64,000 bases of DNA from assembly GCA_012934845.2 (NCBI GenBank), contig WNNJ02000033.1:62001-126000 (forward strand), read 5' to 3'. Origin of the DNA: Pomphorhynchus laevis. Lineage: Eukaryota; Acanthocephala; Palaeacanthocephala; Echinorhynchida; Pomphorhynchidae. Shown here piece after piece: positions 20,717 to 30,443 of this stretch. A model generated the notes under the pieces. That model did no database searches. It was not told the DNA's origin and saw only the letters and a program-made list of their open reading frames with translations. The translations under genes were made by a program, and so were the position numbers. Position 1 is the first letter of the stretch; each line of letters begins with the position of its first letter.

Positions 20717-23176
20717 ATGCAAAGTAGTCAAGAGCCTTTTTCACTGAATATACTTCAGTGGAATTCGGGAGGTGCTTCTGCTCTTAGCCTTCTATCTGGT
20801 AGAGATGCGGATGTTATAGTCCTTCAGGAGACGCGGTCTATCCGTATCCCCCATCACATTACTCGATTTATCCCCAAGCATATTTACACCCACTTCACTC
20901 CGTACATAACCCCTCCTCACGCCTCTTCATCTCAAGGTCTCTTAACCCTAGTTAAATGCTCCTTAAGATCATCCCTTCTTTTAAACTATTCTTGTCCAGC
21001 CCTGTCTTGTTTAGCTGTTTCACTTTGTAAGAATGGTAAACGTATCAGCATAGCCAATATATATATTAGGCCAGGGGAAATTCACAAGAACCGTGATCTC
21101 CTGGACCGTATCTTGGGTAGTGGCTATGACATGTTACTCGGTGACTTCAACGACAGAACTGGTCGTTGGATTAATGCAGCACTCCGCAGAGCCAGGAACG
21201 ATTACCTTATTCACAAACCACCGTCCCCAACTTTTCATTGCTCAACAACTAATTCTCTCCTCGACATATTACTGCTTCATAAGATGTGGTTGTTGAAACC
21301 CATCTGCACTGAGCAGTCGCGCCAAAAACAGACCATCTCTCATGACCTAATTCGTTGGCGGATAGAGGAAGATACGTTGCTTAGAAGGAGGTTTCACTTT
21401 GATCCCATCAGAGTGGCTTTCTTTCAGGCGGCTATCCAACTCTTCCCCAGAATTGGTAATGAGAATTTGACCGAATTTAATTCCTTCCTCTCCTCGCAAG
21501 CTACCGCGTTTCTTTCGACTACCTATAAAGGTCATATTTACAATCCCACTCCAACAAAACTCAAGGTTTTGGCTAAAATGCTAGGTCTTCCCAATGTCTC
21601 TGTTTCCGCCAGGCAGGCCATCTCGAATGAATACTGGAGCACTAGATATAGGTTCCAGCTGAGCAGGGATAAGGCGAACATCGCTCACCTTAACCCTTCT
21701 CAGTCTTCCTTCTGGAAGATATTCAAGAAGGAGAAGTTTGTCTGTTGGAAGGATAGAGCTTTGGGTTGGATTGGTAGTATAGGCCTTGATAATGTTTTGA
21801 AGGAGTCACTATCCCTACATAATTATGGAGCCACTCAATCTCCCCAACCAATCCCGCCTTGGGGTGACTTCAGAAGCAGGGACTTATCTGTTACAGATAT
21901 CCTGAACTCCTGGGGGCCACTTCCGGGCACCTCTAAATCCGTCGCTCCACTATCTTCTCGAGTCTGTCAGCTTTTGACAGCCGATCAAAGAAGAGAAGTG
22001 GCCGTCACAATGCTTTTAGCCTCACCATCCGATGTAGCCGGCATCAATATTAGTCGTAGAATTTTCTTACCAAAGCATAGTCCGGTTTCATGTCCCAAAG
22101 ATCTGCGTCCCATTTCGATTCAAAACTCCCTCATCTCCATCTACGAAAAAGCGCTTGCGCGTAGAATCCGCGACCATTTAAGTAGGCGTAATTTGATCCC
22201 ACCGAGTTTTCACGGGTTTGTCAAGGGACGCTCGGTTCATTCAGCAATAGGTGAAGTGCATCAGTTTTGTAGGGATAATAGCCATCAACTAGCTGTGGCT
22301 GTTTTCCTTGACTTTTCTGCTGCATTTGACCGCATTTCCATTCCCTTTGTTATCTCCTCTCTCAGGTCACTCGGGTTGCCTGCGAGAATTGTTAACAGGG
22401 TGGAGATATTACTGTTTACCAAGAGGTTCTACTATGAAGACGACCCTGATGCGTGTCAGTTCTACCCTATTACAGGTGTGCCCCAAGGATCCCCACTTTC
22501 TCCTATCTTATTTCTTGCTGCCTCCATTGTACTATTCAAGAATTTTAAACGTGATCAACATCTAGTGGTATACGCTGATGATACCACGGCCCTGTTCTCT
22601 GGACGCAGGTGCAAAGATGTCGCTTCAGACATCAGCCGTTTCTTTTTAAGATTAACAGACCAGCTGACCCTATCCAATCTTATTTTAAATTCATCCAAAT
22701 CGCAGGTAGTTGTCTTTCATGGCACCCCTGCGACAAAGAAAAAATTAAAGAGACTAGCACTCTCAGCTCTATCTTCTATATTGACTAATCAACCACTCCC
22801 TACCTTCACAAGTCGAGTAAAATACCTGGGGTTCACTGTTACGGTGAACTGGTCGGCGAAAGCTGACCTGGATAGACTTAAACGTATCCTGAAGAAAGCT
22901 AGGTGGGCCCTGAAACGGGCTCAGCATCTGTCGTTGAATGGGAAAACCCAAGTGCGCCTCTGGGGTACTTGGGCTATCTCGGGATTAGTCTTCTTTTCGA
23001 GAGGACGTCCTCCAGAGCAAAGACTAAGGTTTCTCAAGCTCCTCATCTCGCGATTACCGCGCATAGTCCGCCTAGATTGGATTCTTCGGGGGGTGATAGA
23101 CCCCGGGTGGTTCAGTCGAAGAGCGGCGTGTTGGATTAGCTGGAGGGCTCAGATCCCGCTGGACCTGAGGCCGTGA
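20717..23176 (+). CDS. Jockey-like LINE ORF2 (AP endonuclease and reverse transcriptase)
   Basis: 819 residues. The endonuclease has LNILQWNSGG (Asn16), LQETRS (Glu38) and LLGDFND (Asp143, Asn145). The last box reads SHD (208-210) where SDH is usual. The RT shows motif A FLDFSAAFD (about 529-537), motif B GVPQGSPLSP (about 588) and motif C VYADDT (about 618), then the VKYLGF thumb-side box. There is no RNase H domain. The frame is full length and ends just before the 3' UTR, consistent with a potentially active copy, except for the doubtful SHD box. Confidence 0.94.
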   Translation: MQSSQEPFSLNILQWNSGGASALSLLSGRDADVIVLQETRSIRIPHHITRFIPKHIYTHFTPYITPPHASSSQGLLTLVKCSLRSSLLLNYSCPALSCLAVSLCKNGKRISIANIYIRPGEIHKNRDLLDRILGSGYDMLLGDFNDRTGRWINAALRRARNDYLIHKPPSPTFHCSTTNSLLDILLLHKMWLLKPICTEQSRQKQTISHDLIRWRIEEDTLLRRRFHFDPIRVAFFQAAIQLFPRIGNENLTEFNSFLSSQATAFLSTTYKGHIYNPTPTKLKVLAKMLGLPNVSVSARQAISNEYWSTRYRFQLSRDKANIAHLNPSQSSFWKIFKKEKFVCWKDRALGWIGSIGLDNVLKESLSLHNYGATQSPQPIPPWGDFRSRDLSVTDILNSWGPLPGTSKSVAPLSSRVCQLLTADQRREVAVTMLLASPSDVAGINISRRIFLPKHSPVSCPKDLRPISIQNSLISIYEKALARRIRDHLSRRNLIPPSFHGFVKGRSVHSAIGEVHQFCRDNSHQLAVAVFLDFSAAFDRISIPFVISSLRSLGLPARIVNRVEILLFTKRFYYEDDPDACQFYPITGVPQGSPLSPILFLAASIVLFKNFKRDQHLVVYADDTTALFSGRRCKDVASDISRFFLRLTDQLTLSNLILNSSKSQVVVFHGTPATKKKLKRLALSALSSILTNQPLPTFTSRVKYLGFTVTVNWSAKADLDRLKRILKKARWALKRAQHLSLNGKTQVRLWGTWAISGLVFFSRGRPPEQRLRFLKLLISRLPRIVRLDWILRGVIDPGWFSRRAACWISWRAQIPLDLRP

Positions 23177-23295
23177 CATCATTATGAAGACTAAATGCTA
23201 TTATGAGTTGTCTTATTTGAACTGCATTTTTTTTTCTCTCTTTTCGTTATTTTTTAGTGGTTGTTAGTTATTTAAGAAATTCCTTATCTTATCTT

Positions 23296-23305
23296 AGTAA
23301 TTTAC
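23296..23305 (+). repeat. Target-site duplication, 3' side
   Basis: Second AGTAATTTAC, immediately after the LINE's ttatcttatctt tail. After it the acylphosphatase upstream region resumes (ACACTGATATATAACATCGG), as in the uninterrupted copy. Confidence 0.93.
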
Positions 23306-23539
23306 ACACTGATATATAACATCGGACAGAGTTTATTGTATTTATAAGCGTGCGAGGTTCCGAATAAAACTTTAAAAGAAGTTAAATAATTGCTTATTAT
23401 ATGCAAATGGTCACCATAGAATTATCAATAGTCACTATAGAAATGTCAATGGTCGTCATAGAAACAAAATTTATTAATATTATATCACTTAAATTTTGCA
23501 GTATTTTGTCTCTTCATAAAATTTTAGATTTCAATATTA

Positions 23540-23827
23540 ATGTCAATATTAACAGCAAATTTTCAAGCGTTCGGAAGGGTACAAGGTGTTTTTTTTCGTA
23601 AGTACGCAAAACTGGAGGCTGATAAGCATAGGATATATGGATGGATAAGAAATACTTCAAAAGGAACCGTAGAAGGTTATATGGAAGGTCAATCTGACGA
23701 TATTCATAGTTTCAAACATTGGTTATCTAACGTTGGTACACCTAATTCTCGTATTGACAAAGTTGAATTTTATAACGAAAAAACAGCAGACAAGAACCTG
23801 TGCGACGGATTCATAATCAAAAGATAA
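23540..23827 (+). CDS. Acylphosphatase, copy 1
   Basis: 95 residues, full length for the family. The signature FGRVQGVFFRKY contains the phosphate-binding arginine (Arg20), and GWIRNTSKGTVEG contains the catalytic asparagine (Asn38). Acylphosphatases hydrolyse carboxyl-phosphate bonds of small acyl phosphates in the cytosol. The ATG gives MSILTANFQ, which lines up with the N termini of ACYP1/2 proteins; a longer frame upstream is low-complexity and ignored. It differs from copy 2 by two residues (Ala10 to Val, Cys89 to Tyr) out of 95, both single-base changes. An intact Jockey-like LINE interrupts its upstream region 235 bp before the start codon. Confidence 0.95.
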   Translation: MSILTANFQAFGRVQGVFFRKYAKLEADKHRIYGWIRNTSKGTVEGYMEGQSDDIHSFKHWLSNVGTPNSRIDKVEFYNEKTADKNLCDGFIIKR

Positions 23828-23831
23828 TAAC

Positions 23832-23935
23832 TGACCGAAACATTATGATCGAACACGAAATGACCATTGTAATTTCAGTAATTTACACAGCGACATATAA
23901 CATCGGACAGAGAGTATATGGTATTTATAAAACCT
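23832..23935 (+). repeat. Third copy of the acylphosphatase upstream segment
   Basis: About 100 bp directly after the stop codon repeat the upstream sequence found at 19350-19405 plus 23306-23340 (GAAACATTATGATCGAACAC… to …ATCGGACAGAG). It also carries the unoccupied LINE target. The gene is thus bracketed by direct repeats, as a tandem duplication would leave. Confidence 0.85.
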
Positions 23936-24515
23936 TAAAATATTAAGGTTTTATAATATTATAAACTAATGATATATTATAATATATAATGATAATATTA
24001 ACAAATGACATGCATTTATAAACGGTACTTTATGCTGTTTGATAGTTTTCTTAACGAAGGTGAGATCGGATTGTATAAGAAAAATACATAATCAGATTAA
24101 TCGGATTGTATAAGAATCAGATTATATAATAAATAATATAATTATATGTGTAATTATTTGTTATAAATAATATTTTTAAAAATATAAAAAACAAAAAATA
24201 TAATATTAAATATAATACATATTTATATTTTCTTAAGTGTAATATTACATTATTATTTGTATAGATAGTACGTAAGCTCAGTTAACTGATCTACTTCCTA
24301 CATAACGGGCTAACAAAACAACCAGAAAATCTAAATTTTTGATATGTAAACACATACCTGGCATTTTATTTCATAACCATCTAGAATAAATCAAAACTTA
24401 AATAAAATCATTCAAATTAGAGAGCAAATTGGAAATTTATGCTACACTAACTCATTTTATGAGCAAAACAATTGAGATATTTACAGTAAAAGAGATTAAA
24501 AAGATGTACAATCTT
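23936..24515. other. Intergenic region between acylphosphatase and MED1
   Basis: AT-rich with no gene recognised. It holds the tacgtaagctcagttaactgatct word near 24270, one of the dispersed Penelope-associated end motifs. The 3' ends of two convergent genes should fall here. Confidence 0.5.
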
Positions 24516-24518
24516 GTA

Positions 24519-27089
24519 TTATCTGTATCGAAACTCATTTGGAGTCGATGATGGATGTTGATTTCGTATAAAACGATAGCGAGTTGCAGTAGACGGTGGT
24601 ATTCGAGGATCTAATTGTAAACGTTGAATGTTAGTCGGAAATGCAGAATGTCTAACAGGTTGTATTATATCTGACGCTCGTTGAAAGGGAGGAAAAACTC
24701 TACGAGTCGGCGTTTGAACGTGTGGGCTCAAACTTGATGATCGATTAACGCCCATATTTGAGGGCATGCGAAATACGGATGGTGGCACAGATACCGGATC
24801 AGCCAGGAGGCCTTGTGACTGAAATTGAGAAAGATTTGGATTACTATTTGATATTTGAACTGAATCCAAAAGCTCACTTTGCTGTAATTTTTTCCTTGGT
24901 ATTTTAAAGTTATTGAGGCTTGATGTATTTTTGTTAAGAATATCAAATTGATTTAAACTATCGATTTTTGTGTATTCAAACGACTGCGTTCTAATGTCAA
25001 GGTTTTTACTTGCTTCTTCTATCTTTTTATCTGCCAGTCGCTTTCTTCCAGCTTTTTTCTTTGGTACCATTGAACTTTTTGACAGCTTAGTATGTGCTGC
25101 ACTTAAGGTAGATAGCTTAATACGCAGTGGCTCAACCCTTTTGTTTTCCATTTGTTTAACGCCACAGTTGTTTGACAATGTTCGCTCAATTTTCGGTTTA
25201 CGTCCTTTCTTTTTCTTGACGACTTCATTACAATTGATTGTAGTAGAACAAACTCCGGGTTCGCCTACCGCTTCAACCGGTAAAGAAATGCCACTGCTGC
25301 TATTTTGAGCGGAATCGATAGGCAAGTGTTCACTCTCTTTACTTATTGGTTCCTGCTTAACACTAGACAGCACAGCATCCGATATTAAATCTTCGTTGTG
25401 ATGCTGATCGAACGTTTGTTGCTTCTGAAATCGAGCACTGGGAAAATTAAATTGATGTAAATCATTATCAATATGTTTAACTTGCTTATCGTCATTGATT
25501 GGTTCGTCTATCTTGTCTACATTAGTTACCGAAACCACTGAAGATTTCCTTTCGATCAAATCACCCGATTGCTGTTTTGCATCTGGCTCAGTAAAATGTT
25601 GCGGTGAATCTTCGTGATTTATGGAAGACTTAGTCTTAGCTGATACTGTCCGTGAAGTAAACCGTTCGATTACCGAGTTGAATACAGCGTTCAGACTTAC
25701 CTCGTTTTCGCTGCCTACCGGATAATATTGCATATTTAAATCTTCAACATCATTTTCAATAGAATTGAATCTTGAACGTAAATAATAAAGAATTGATAAA
25801 ATCGATGGAACTCTGTTAAAAATAAGTTCAAGTTTATCCGAATCAGAATCGTCTATATTTATGAATCTACCGTCAAAGTTGATTCGCACGTAATGGAACA
25901 CAAATTTTGAAGGGGGTAATGATATATCCAAAATTCCGTCACAATCGTAAGTTATCTTCATTAACCGTCGTCTATCATTAAATAACGTCGTCTCTGCAGT
26001 GCTGTTAGTGGCAACATTAAGAACTGTTGCAATATTGTTTAACGATTCGTACAAAAATGCCTGTACTCTCAGCAATCGGATCATATGCGCAATTTGATTT
26101 ATACTATGCAATTGAATATATCTATACAGTCGTAGCTCAGGCTGATTAACTTTTACAGTAATGTCTCCATCAGCATCGAGAGTTTTGTATAACGAGCATT
26201 TCGGTATCTTGCCGGTATGCTCTGTATTCGGAAATTCATGGAAAGCGTTTACTGATGCCGGTAATTCTGGATGTAATTCTACGAAAAGTTCTCCACCTCT
26301 GACATTTAAAGTAAAGAAATGGCCTTGGCTTTGTAGCACATCGTCTAGCGACTTGTTACTGTACATACAATGCTTGATGAAAAGCTCAGGTGATAGAAAA
26401 TAGAAAAACTTAGGAGGAATACCTCCAAAGCGTGGGCATAAATGTCCTAACGGTTCTTTAAACAGATCCCAGTAATTTGATTTCGACTTTCTTTCGGCTC
26501 TGCACGCGTCTGAAAGAATTCTCTCGGCTTCAAATAGGGCGACATCACCTTTAAACAAAGCAACATAACCCTCTATATGCTGTTCAAATGTTTTATAATC
26601 GTCCAATTTCAAGCATTTAAGCATTGGCTCACAGTTAATCTTGTTTGATAATGATGATTTGTTGACTTTATGCACAAGATACACATCTTCTACTGTTGAA
26701 GTAGAAATATTCATGCGAATATAAATCATAAAAAGATCATGTTGCATTCGAGCGATGTGCGTATTACCGGATTCAATCTGCTGATCAACTGTCCACGTCA
26801 TCTTTTGACGATAGGCAATTGTGTTTAATCGCATTATCCGATCATTTCCAGGGGTAGATTGCTTACTCAGCTCATTAGCAGAAAGTTTTGCTAGATCAGT
26901 TGAGGTACAATCGGGCTCATTTAAACAAAGCGAATACAACTCCGACCAATTACGTATGTGATCATGATGGCCTGTCCTAAACCGATCATGCTTTTCAAAT
27001 ACCAGATTGCGTTTACTGGATGCATGCTGCTTTTGTTGATCTAAGGAAGTTGTTGATGGCTGTGAAGATAGCTTTGTTGTGGTGTTCAT
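24519..27089 (-). CDS. Mediator complex subunit 1 (MED1)
   Basis: An uninterrupted 856-residue frame. Residues 85-360 match the Med1 domain in order: DLFMIYIRM…VEDVYLVHK, the KTFEQHIEGYVALF helix, then GHLCPRFGGIPPKFFYFLSP, which parallels GYLTPRSGG…YYVSP of human MED1. A second conserved block (about 375-465) is consistent with the rest of the domain. MED1 sits in the Mediator middle module and bridges activators to RNA polymerase II. The C-terminal half is low-complexity, with two AT-hook-like basic patches (KKKKGRKPK about 625-633; PKKKAGRKRL about 676-685) and a VKQEP sumoylation-type site (about 577). I see no LxxLL nuclear-receptor box. There are no introns. The protein is much shorter than vertebrate MED1. 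Confidence 0.88.
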   Translation of the reverse strand: MNTTTKLSSQPSTTSLDQQKQHASSKRNLVFEKHDRFRTGHHDHIRNWSELYSLCLNEPDCTSTDLAKLSANELSKQSTPGNDRIMRLNTIAYRQKMTWTVDQQIESGNTHIARMQHDLFMIYIRMNISTSTVEDVYLVHKVNKSSLSNKINCEPMLKCLKLDDYKTFEQHIEGYVALFKGDVALFEAERILSDACRAERKSKSNYWDLFKEPLGHLCPRFGGIPPKFFYFLSPELFIKHCMYSNKSLDDVLQSQGHFFTLNVRGGELFVELHPELPASVNAFHEFPNTEHTGKIPKCSLYKTLDADGDITVKVNQPELRLYRYIQLHSINQIAHMIRLLRVQAFLYESLNNIATVLNVATNSTAETTLFNDRRRLMKITYDCDGILDISLPPSKFVFHYVRINFDGRFINIDDSDSDKLELIFNRVPSILSILYYLRSRFNSIENDVEDLNMQYYPVGSENEVSLNAVFNSVIERFTSRTVSAKTKSSINHEDSPQHFTEPDAKQQSGDLIERKSSVVSVTNVDKIDEPINDDKQVKHIDNDLHQFNFPSARFQKQQTFDQHHNEDLISDAVLSSVKQEPISKESEHLPIDSAQNSSSGISLPVEAVGEPGVCSTTINCNEVVKKKKGRKPKIERTLSNNCGVKQMENKRVEPLRIKLSTLSAAHTKLSKSSMVPKKKAGRKRLADKKIEEASKNLDIRTQSFEYTKIDSLNQFDILNKNTSSLNNFKIPRKKLQQSELLDSVQISNSNPNLSQFQSQGLLADPVSVPPSVFRMPSNMGVNRSSSLSPHVQTPTRRVFPPFQRASDIIQPVRHSAFPTNIQRLQLDPRIPPSTATRYRFIRNQHPSSTPNEFRYR

Positions 27090-28600
27090 TCTAATAAAAA
27101 CTAGTTCATCTAAAACAATAATAATTAATCTTAATTATATTAATTAATCTTAATTATAATTAATAATTAAGATTAATTAAGATTATAAAGATTATAATTA
27201 TGATTATAATCTTTATGTGTATGCGATTTTTTGATACCACAATATAGCAATCAAAAATATTTAAAGAGTTCAAATAACGACTACTAGTTAGTTAGGAAAT
27301 ATAAATAAATTGAGAAAATTAATTCGGCATTTAAAATTAATTTTTAATGGAAATTTAGCTTATACTAAATTATTGGAATTTTAAACAAAATTTAATTGTA
27401 ATAAATTAAAGCGTTGATTATTAAAAATTACTTCAAAGTAACAATAAATATAATAAATGTAGTAGATTAATGTATTATGAAATATAATAATTTTAGCCAA
27501 AAATGTAAGCAATTTATAGAAATAACTTAATTTACTTGTATAAATTAAACTATATAAGGATATAAAATCATTTAAACTATAAGGATATAAAATATTATAC
27601 TTTAATTTAAAATCTTTAAATCTAAATATAACAGAAAAATGTAAAATTTATAGAATTTAGCGAAATTTATACGACAATTTATTGTTCAATATTGGGATAC
27701 GTCATTTTAAAAATGAGCATTATGACGTTGATACAACAGTTTTCCTTTAAAATTGAATTGAATGAATTGAATTAATGATGGTAGAAAATACCATCTACCG
27801 TTTTCTAATTAAAAAATGGTATTCGGCAACTGCTGTTTTATCAAATTGGCGTTCAACTAATTTTATACAAATGTATATATCGTCTTGTTTAATTTTCTAA
27901 ACTAAAAGTAAAGAATATTTTCTGAAATGAGCATTTAAGTGAACACATTAAGCTGTGTTGAGTTAGAAATTGGTCGAAACCCTATAGAAACCCAAAATGC
28001 TTGAGCAAACCCTTTGCCCAAGCATTTTATTATGCTTAAAATGGAACAATAAGTAATGTAAAAAAGGAAATATCTTAAAACTTGTAAATTACTTTTACAA
28101 TAAATGATCCATATCATTTAAATCAACAATTATAGATCAATGAATGATTTTTTGTAGTCTTCAATCCATGTAATTCTTAAATTATTTTTTATTGAAAAAT
28201 TAAGATATTTTTAGAGTTTTAAAAATTGCTAAATCATAAAACACGATTCTAATGATAGGCTATAACATATATTTATAAATGTAAGCCACTTGAGAAATAT
28301 GTTAGCATAATCTCGTAAATATTTTGAGTGCTTAATTCACGTTAATAAAAAACAAAATACGTATCTACTAATTACGATGTTTGTCGTTTTCAGAACTCAC
28401 CGGTGGTAGTCATTACTTTCTAATTGCCAGTTTTACTCCAGGTATACAAGTATTAGCTAATATCTTGGGTAAAAAACCGTCGTATAAAAACATTTTTATT
28501 GTAATTGTTTATTACAATAAAAAATTAATATTTTATCACAATTTTTCTATTTTATTTTTATTGTAATCATTTTTATAACGTAATTTATATATAAATAAGC
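27090..28600. other. AT-rich region upstream of MED1
   Basis: The left end should hold the MED1 promoter. No other gene recognised. 27994-28028 is a strong hairpin. A splice-site-bounded open stretch at 28394-28439 is noted but not called. Confidence 0.5.
27994..28028. repeat. Compact hairpin
   Basis: AAAATGCTTG-A-GCAAA, loop CCC, TTTGC-C-CAAGCATTTT: 15 paired bases with one A/C mismatch. It is short for a microRNA precursor, and nothing else indicates its role. Confidence 0.6.
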
Positions 28601-29480
28601 TAGCAATACAAGAAAAACATAGGATCAACAGAACTAGAAAATTTAGAATTACAACCAAACCGAAAATTCGTTAAAGGAATGAGACGCTACAATTCCATAA
28701 TTGATCGACAAATGTTCAAATATATCTAATGTACAATGTCTTTTTAAAGATACAACAGATGATCATTTGAAAAGAATTAAAGAAAATGAATTTCTGAAAG
28801 CCTTCGCAATACAAAAATACACATCGGTAAAACCAAATTCAGGGTGCTCAGACAATATGACTAGAAAGTAGAGAAAAGCAATATTATCCTTTAAATTAAG
28901 AAAATATATAACAATCAAACGAGAGGTAAAAATGAAGTAAGATTTATATGGGCAGCAAATAATTATTAGGATAAAGTTATCCGTTAATTGACAAGTGAGT
29001 AAAAATTCATTCAGATACTGTAGAAAAACTTACCTCGCACATCAATGAGAGTTTATATTATTTTTCCTGGTAAAGGAATAGGAATAACTTTATAATTCGA
29101 CACCCGCAGTATGGAAAGTTATACTATTATCATAAAACAAACAAGAAAATAAGCCTTGTAGAGGATGTAGGTCTATAATAAGTAATTGCGGAACAGCAAC
29201 TGAACGAATTTCAAAATACATAACAAAGCAACTGACGCTCTGTTGCATAAGATCTCTATATATATTACGAGAAAAGATAATTTTCTGCAAAAAATAGAGC
29301 AAATAAAATCAGGAATTCCTATTAATGCGATAATTGCATTTTGGATGTCGAACAACTGTACACATCTATCCCGAAAAGGAAGAACTAGCAACTAATCAAT
29401 GGAACGAGATCACTTTATATAATAATATTTTTACGATCATAGATAAATCTATTGACAGTTTCGAAGAGCAAGAATACTGA
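28600..29480 (+). mobile_element. Penelope-like element relic
   Basis: Plus-strand pieces read ISNCGTATERISKYI, REKIIF… and NAIIA-like segments near 29165-29390. These match the RP(I/V)ISNCGT…TE and LDVxxLYT neighbourhood of Penelope-like reverse transcriptases. Several frame changes separate the pieces, so it is an old relic. It looks like a different subfamily from the element at 51.3-53.6 kb, whose equivalent box reads DFSTLYTN. Confidence 0.6.
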
Positions 29481-29489
29481 AAGGATTGT

Positions 29490-30443
29490 TAAATGGATTA
29501 ATATGGATTAATATAAATAATAGCAGCAAATATGGATTAATCCGTATTTGCTACTAAAACTGGACTTTGATCATTAGCGCCATCAGTTTAATGTATATAT
29601 GAGGATGAAGAAGATGAATTTTGATCGTTATTCTCTACTAATCCCAGTATTTTCATACTTTATTCAGTACATACATTTTTAATAATTCGTTGTTTCAATG
29701 AAACAATACATTTTAATCAAAAAATGGACTTCAATCATCAGCTCCATCAATTTAATGATACACTCCGAGACGTTCATAACCACCCAGCAGTCATCGTCAG
29801 TCGCATGAGCTGGTTAGGGTGCGTTTCGACTGCTTTTGTAATAACTTTAAAGACACCAGCAATTCCTTACGAAGTTAGACAAAGCTCAGATGCATAAAGC
29901 GCTTTTACTCGCTTGTTGCTTGTGTGGACATACTAGTAATCCTCTACATAATGCACAAATGTGTATCGTTGATTACGAGGGCACTGAATTTATCACAGGA
30001 TTCCAAAATGAATGCATTATTTTACATATGGTTAGTGCGAACAATCGCTTGAAACCGAAAGCTTATTAAGATACCCGTACATATAGGCGCGACAATAAGT
30101 ATTATTTTCGTGGCGTGTGGTTTATGCCATCGTGATTTAAAGGTATTTAAGGCTGAGAATATTTAAGGGTCGATTGCAAACAGTTTAGTAGTAAATTGTT
30201 AAGTGTGTTGTTTGAATGTGGATGTTGCAGGGAGACGAAAATTTTGTCGATAATCAACTGATAGAGTTTAATCAAGGTGATTGTTGCAATATACGTGGAA
30301 TGGATTTTGGATGATAAGCCAAGGACTTTTTTGATGAAACGCTATTTACATTCATCTAATTTCTTAAAGTAGATACTTGAAAATTGATAATTAAAATTGA
30401 TACTTGATATTACAGATAGAGCTTAAGTTATCCTGGGTTCTAG
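29490..30443. other. Unassigned region with short repeats
   Basis: The segment gcxccatcaxtttaatg occurs near 29577 and 29742. From about 29780 to 30180 the sequence is less AT-rich and shows broken coding-like stretches (for example DYEGTEFITGFQNECIILH), which I cannot assign to a family. From about 30210 a ~290-bp repeat unit begins, into which the foldback element is inserted. Confidence 0.4.

Larger units (their letters stand above)
19406..23295 (+). mobile_element. Intact Jockey-like LINE with target-site duplication
   Basis: A complete 3,890-bp element bounded by 10-bp target-site duplications. It has an ~80-bp 5' UTR, ORF1 (19486-20682), a 34-bp gap, ORF2 (20717-23176) and a ~120-bp 3' UTR ending in ttatcttatctt instead of poly(A). 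Both ORFs are open from end to end. The empty site exists in the second arm of the duplication, so the boundaries are exact. A 5'-truncated relative lies at 37790-37945. The open frames and the uneroded target-site duplication indicate a young insertion. Confidence 0.95.
18460..23830 (+). repeat. Left arm of an inverted segmental duplication
   Basis: 18460-18675 matches the reverse complement of 59507-59735. 18897-19405 plus 23306-23827 match the reverse complement of 54281-55310 at roughly 98-99%. The two arms lie about 30 kb apart in opposite orientation. In this arm a 3.89-kb Jockey-like LINE splits the copy at 19406-23295, and 221 bp (18676-18896) of GC-rich palindromic sequence stand where the other arm has a CR1-like LINE. 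The shared unit carries the acylphosphatase gene and its upstream region. Confidence 0.9.

Noticed and set aside
24970-25308. 112-residue plus-strand frame inside MED1
   Set aside because: Antisense shadow of the MED1 coding frame.
28394-28439. Open stretch bounded by tttgtcgttttcag and a GTATAC donor, looking like a small internal exon (ELTGGSHYFLIASF)
   Set aside because: Only about 45 bp, no neighbouring exons and no recognised family; splice words of this quality are common by chance in AT-rich DNA.
29780-30180. Possible host gene fragment (DYEGTEFITGFQNECIILH and following)
   Set aside because: Broken frame and no family recognised; left as unassigned.
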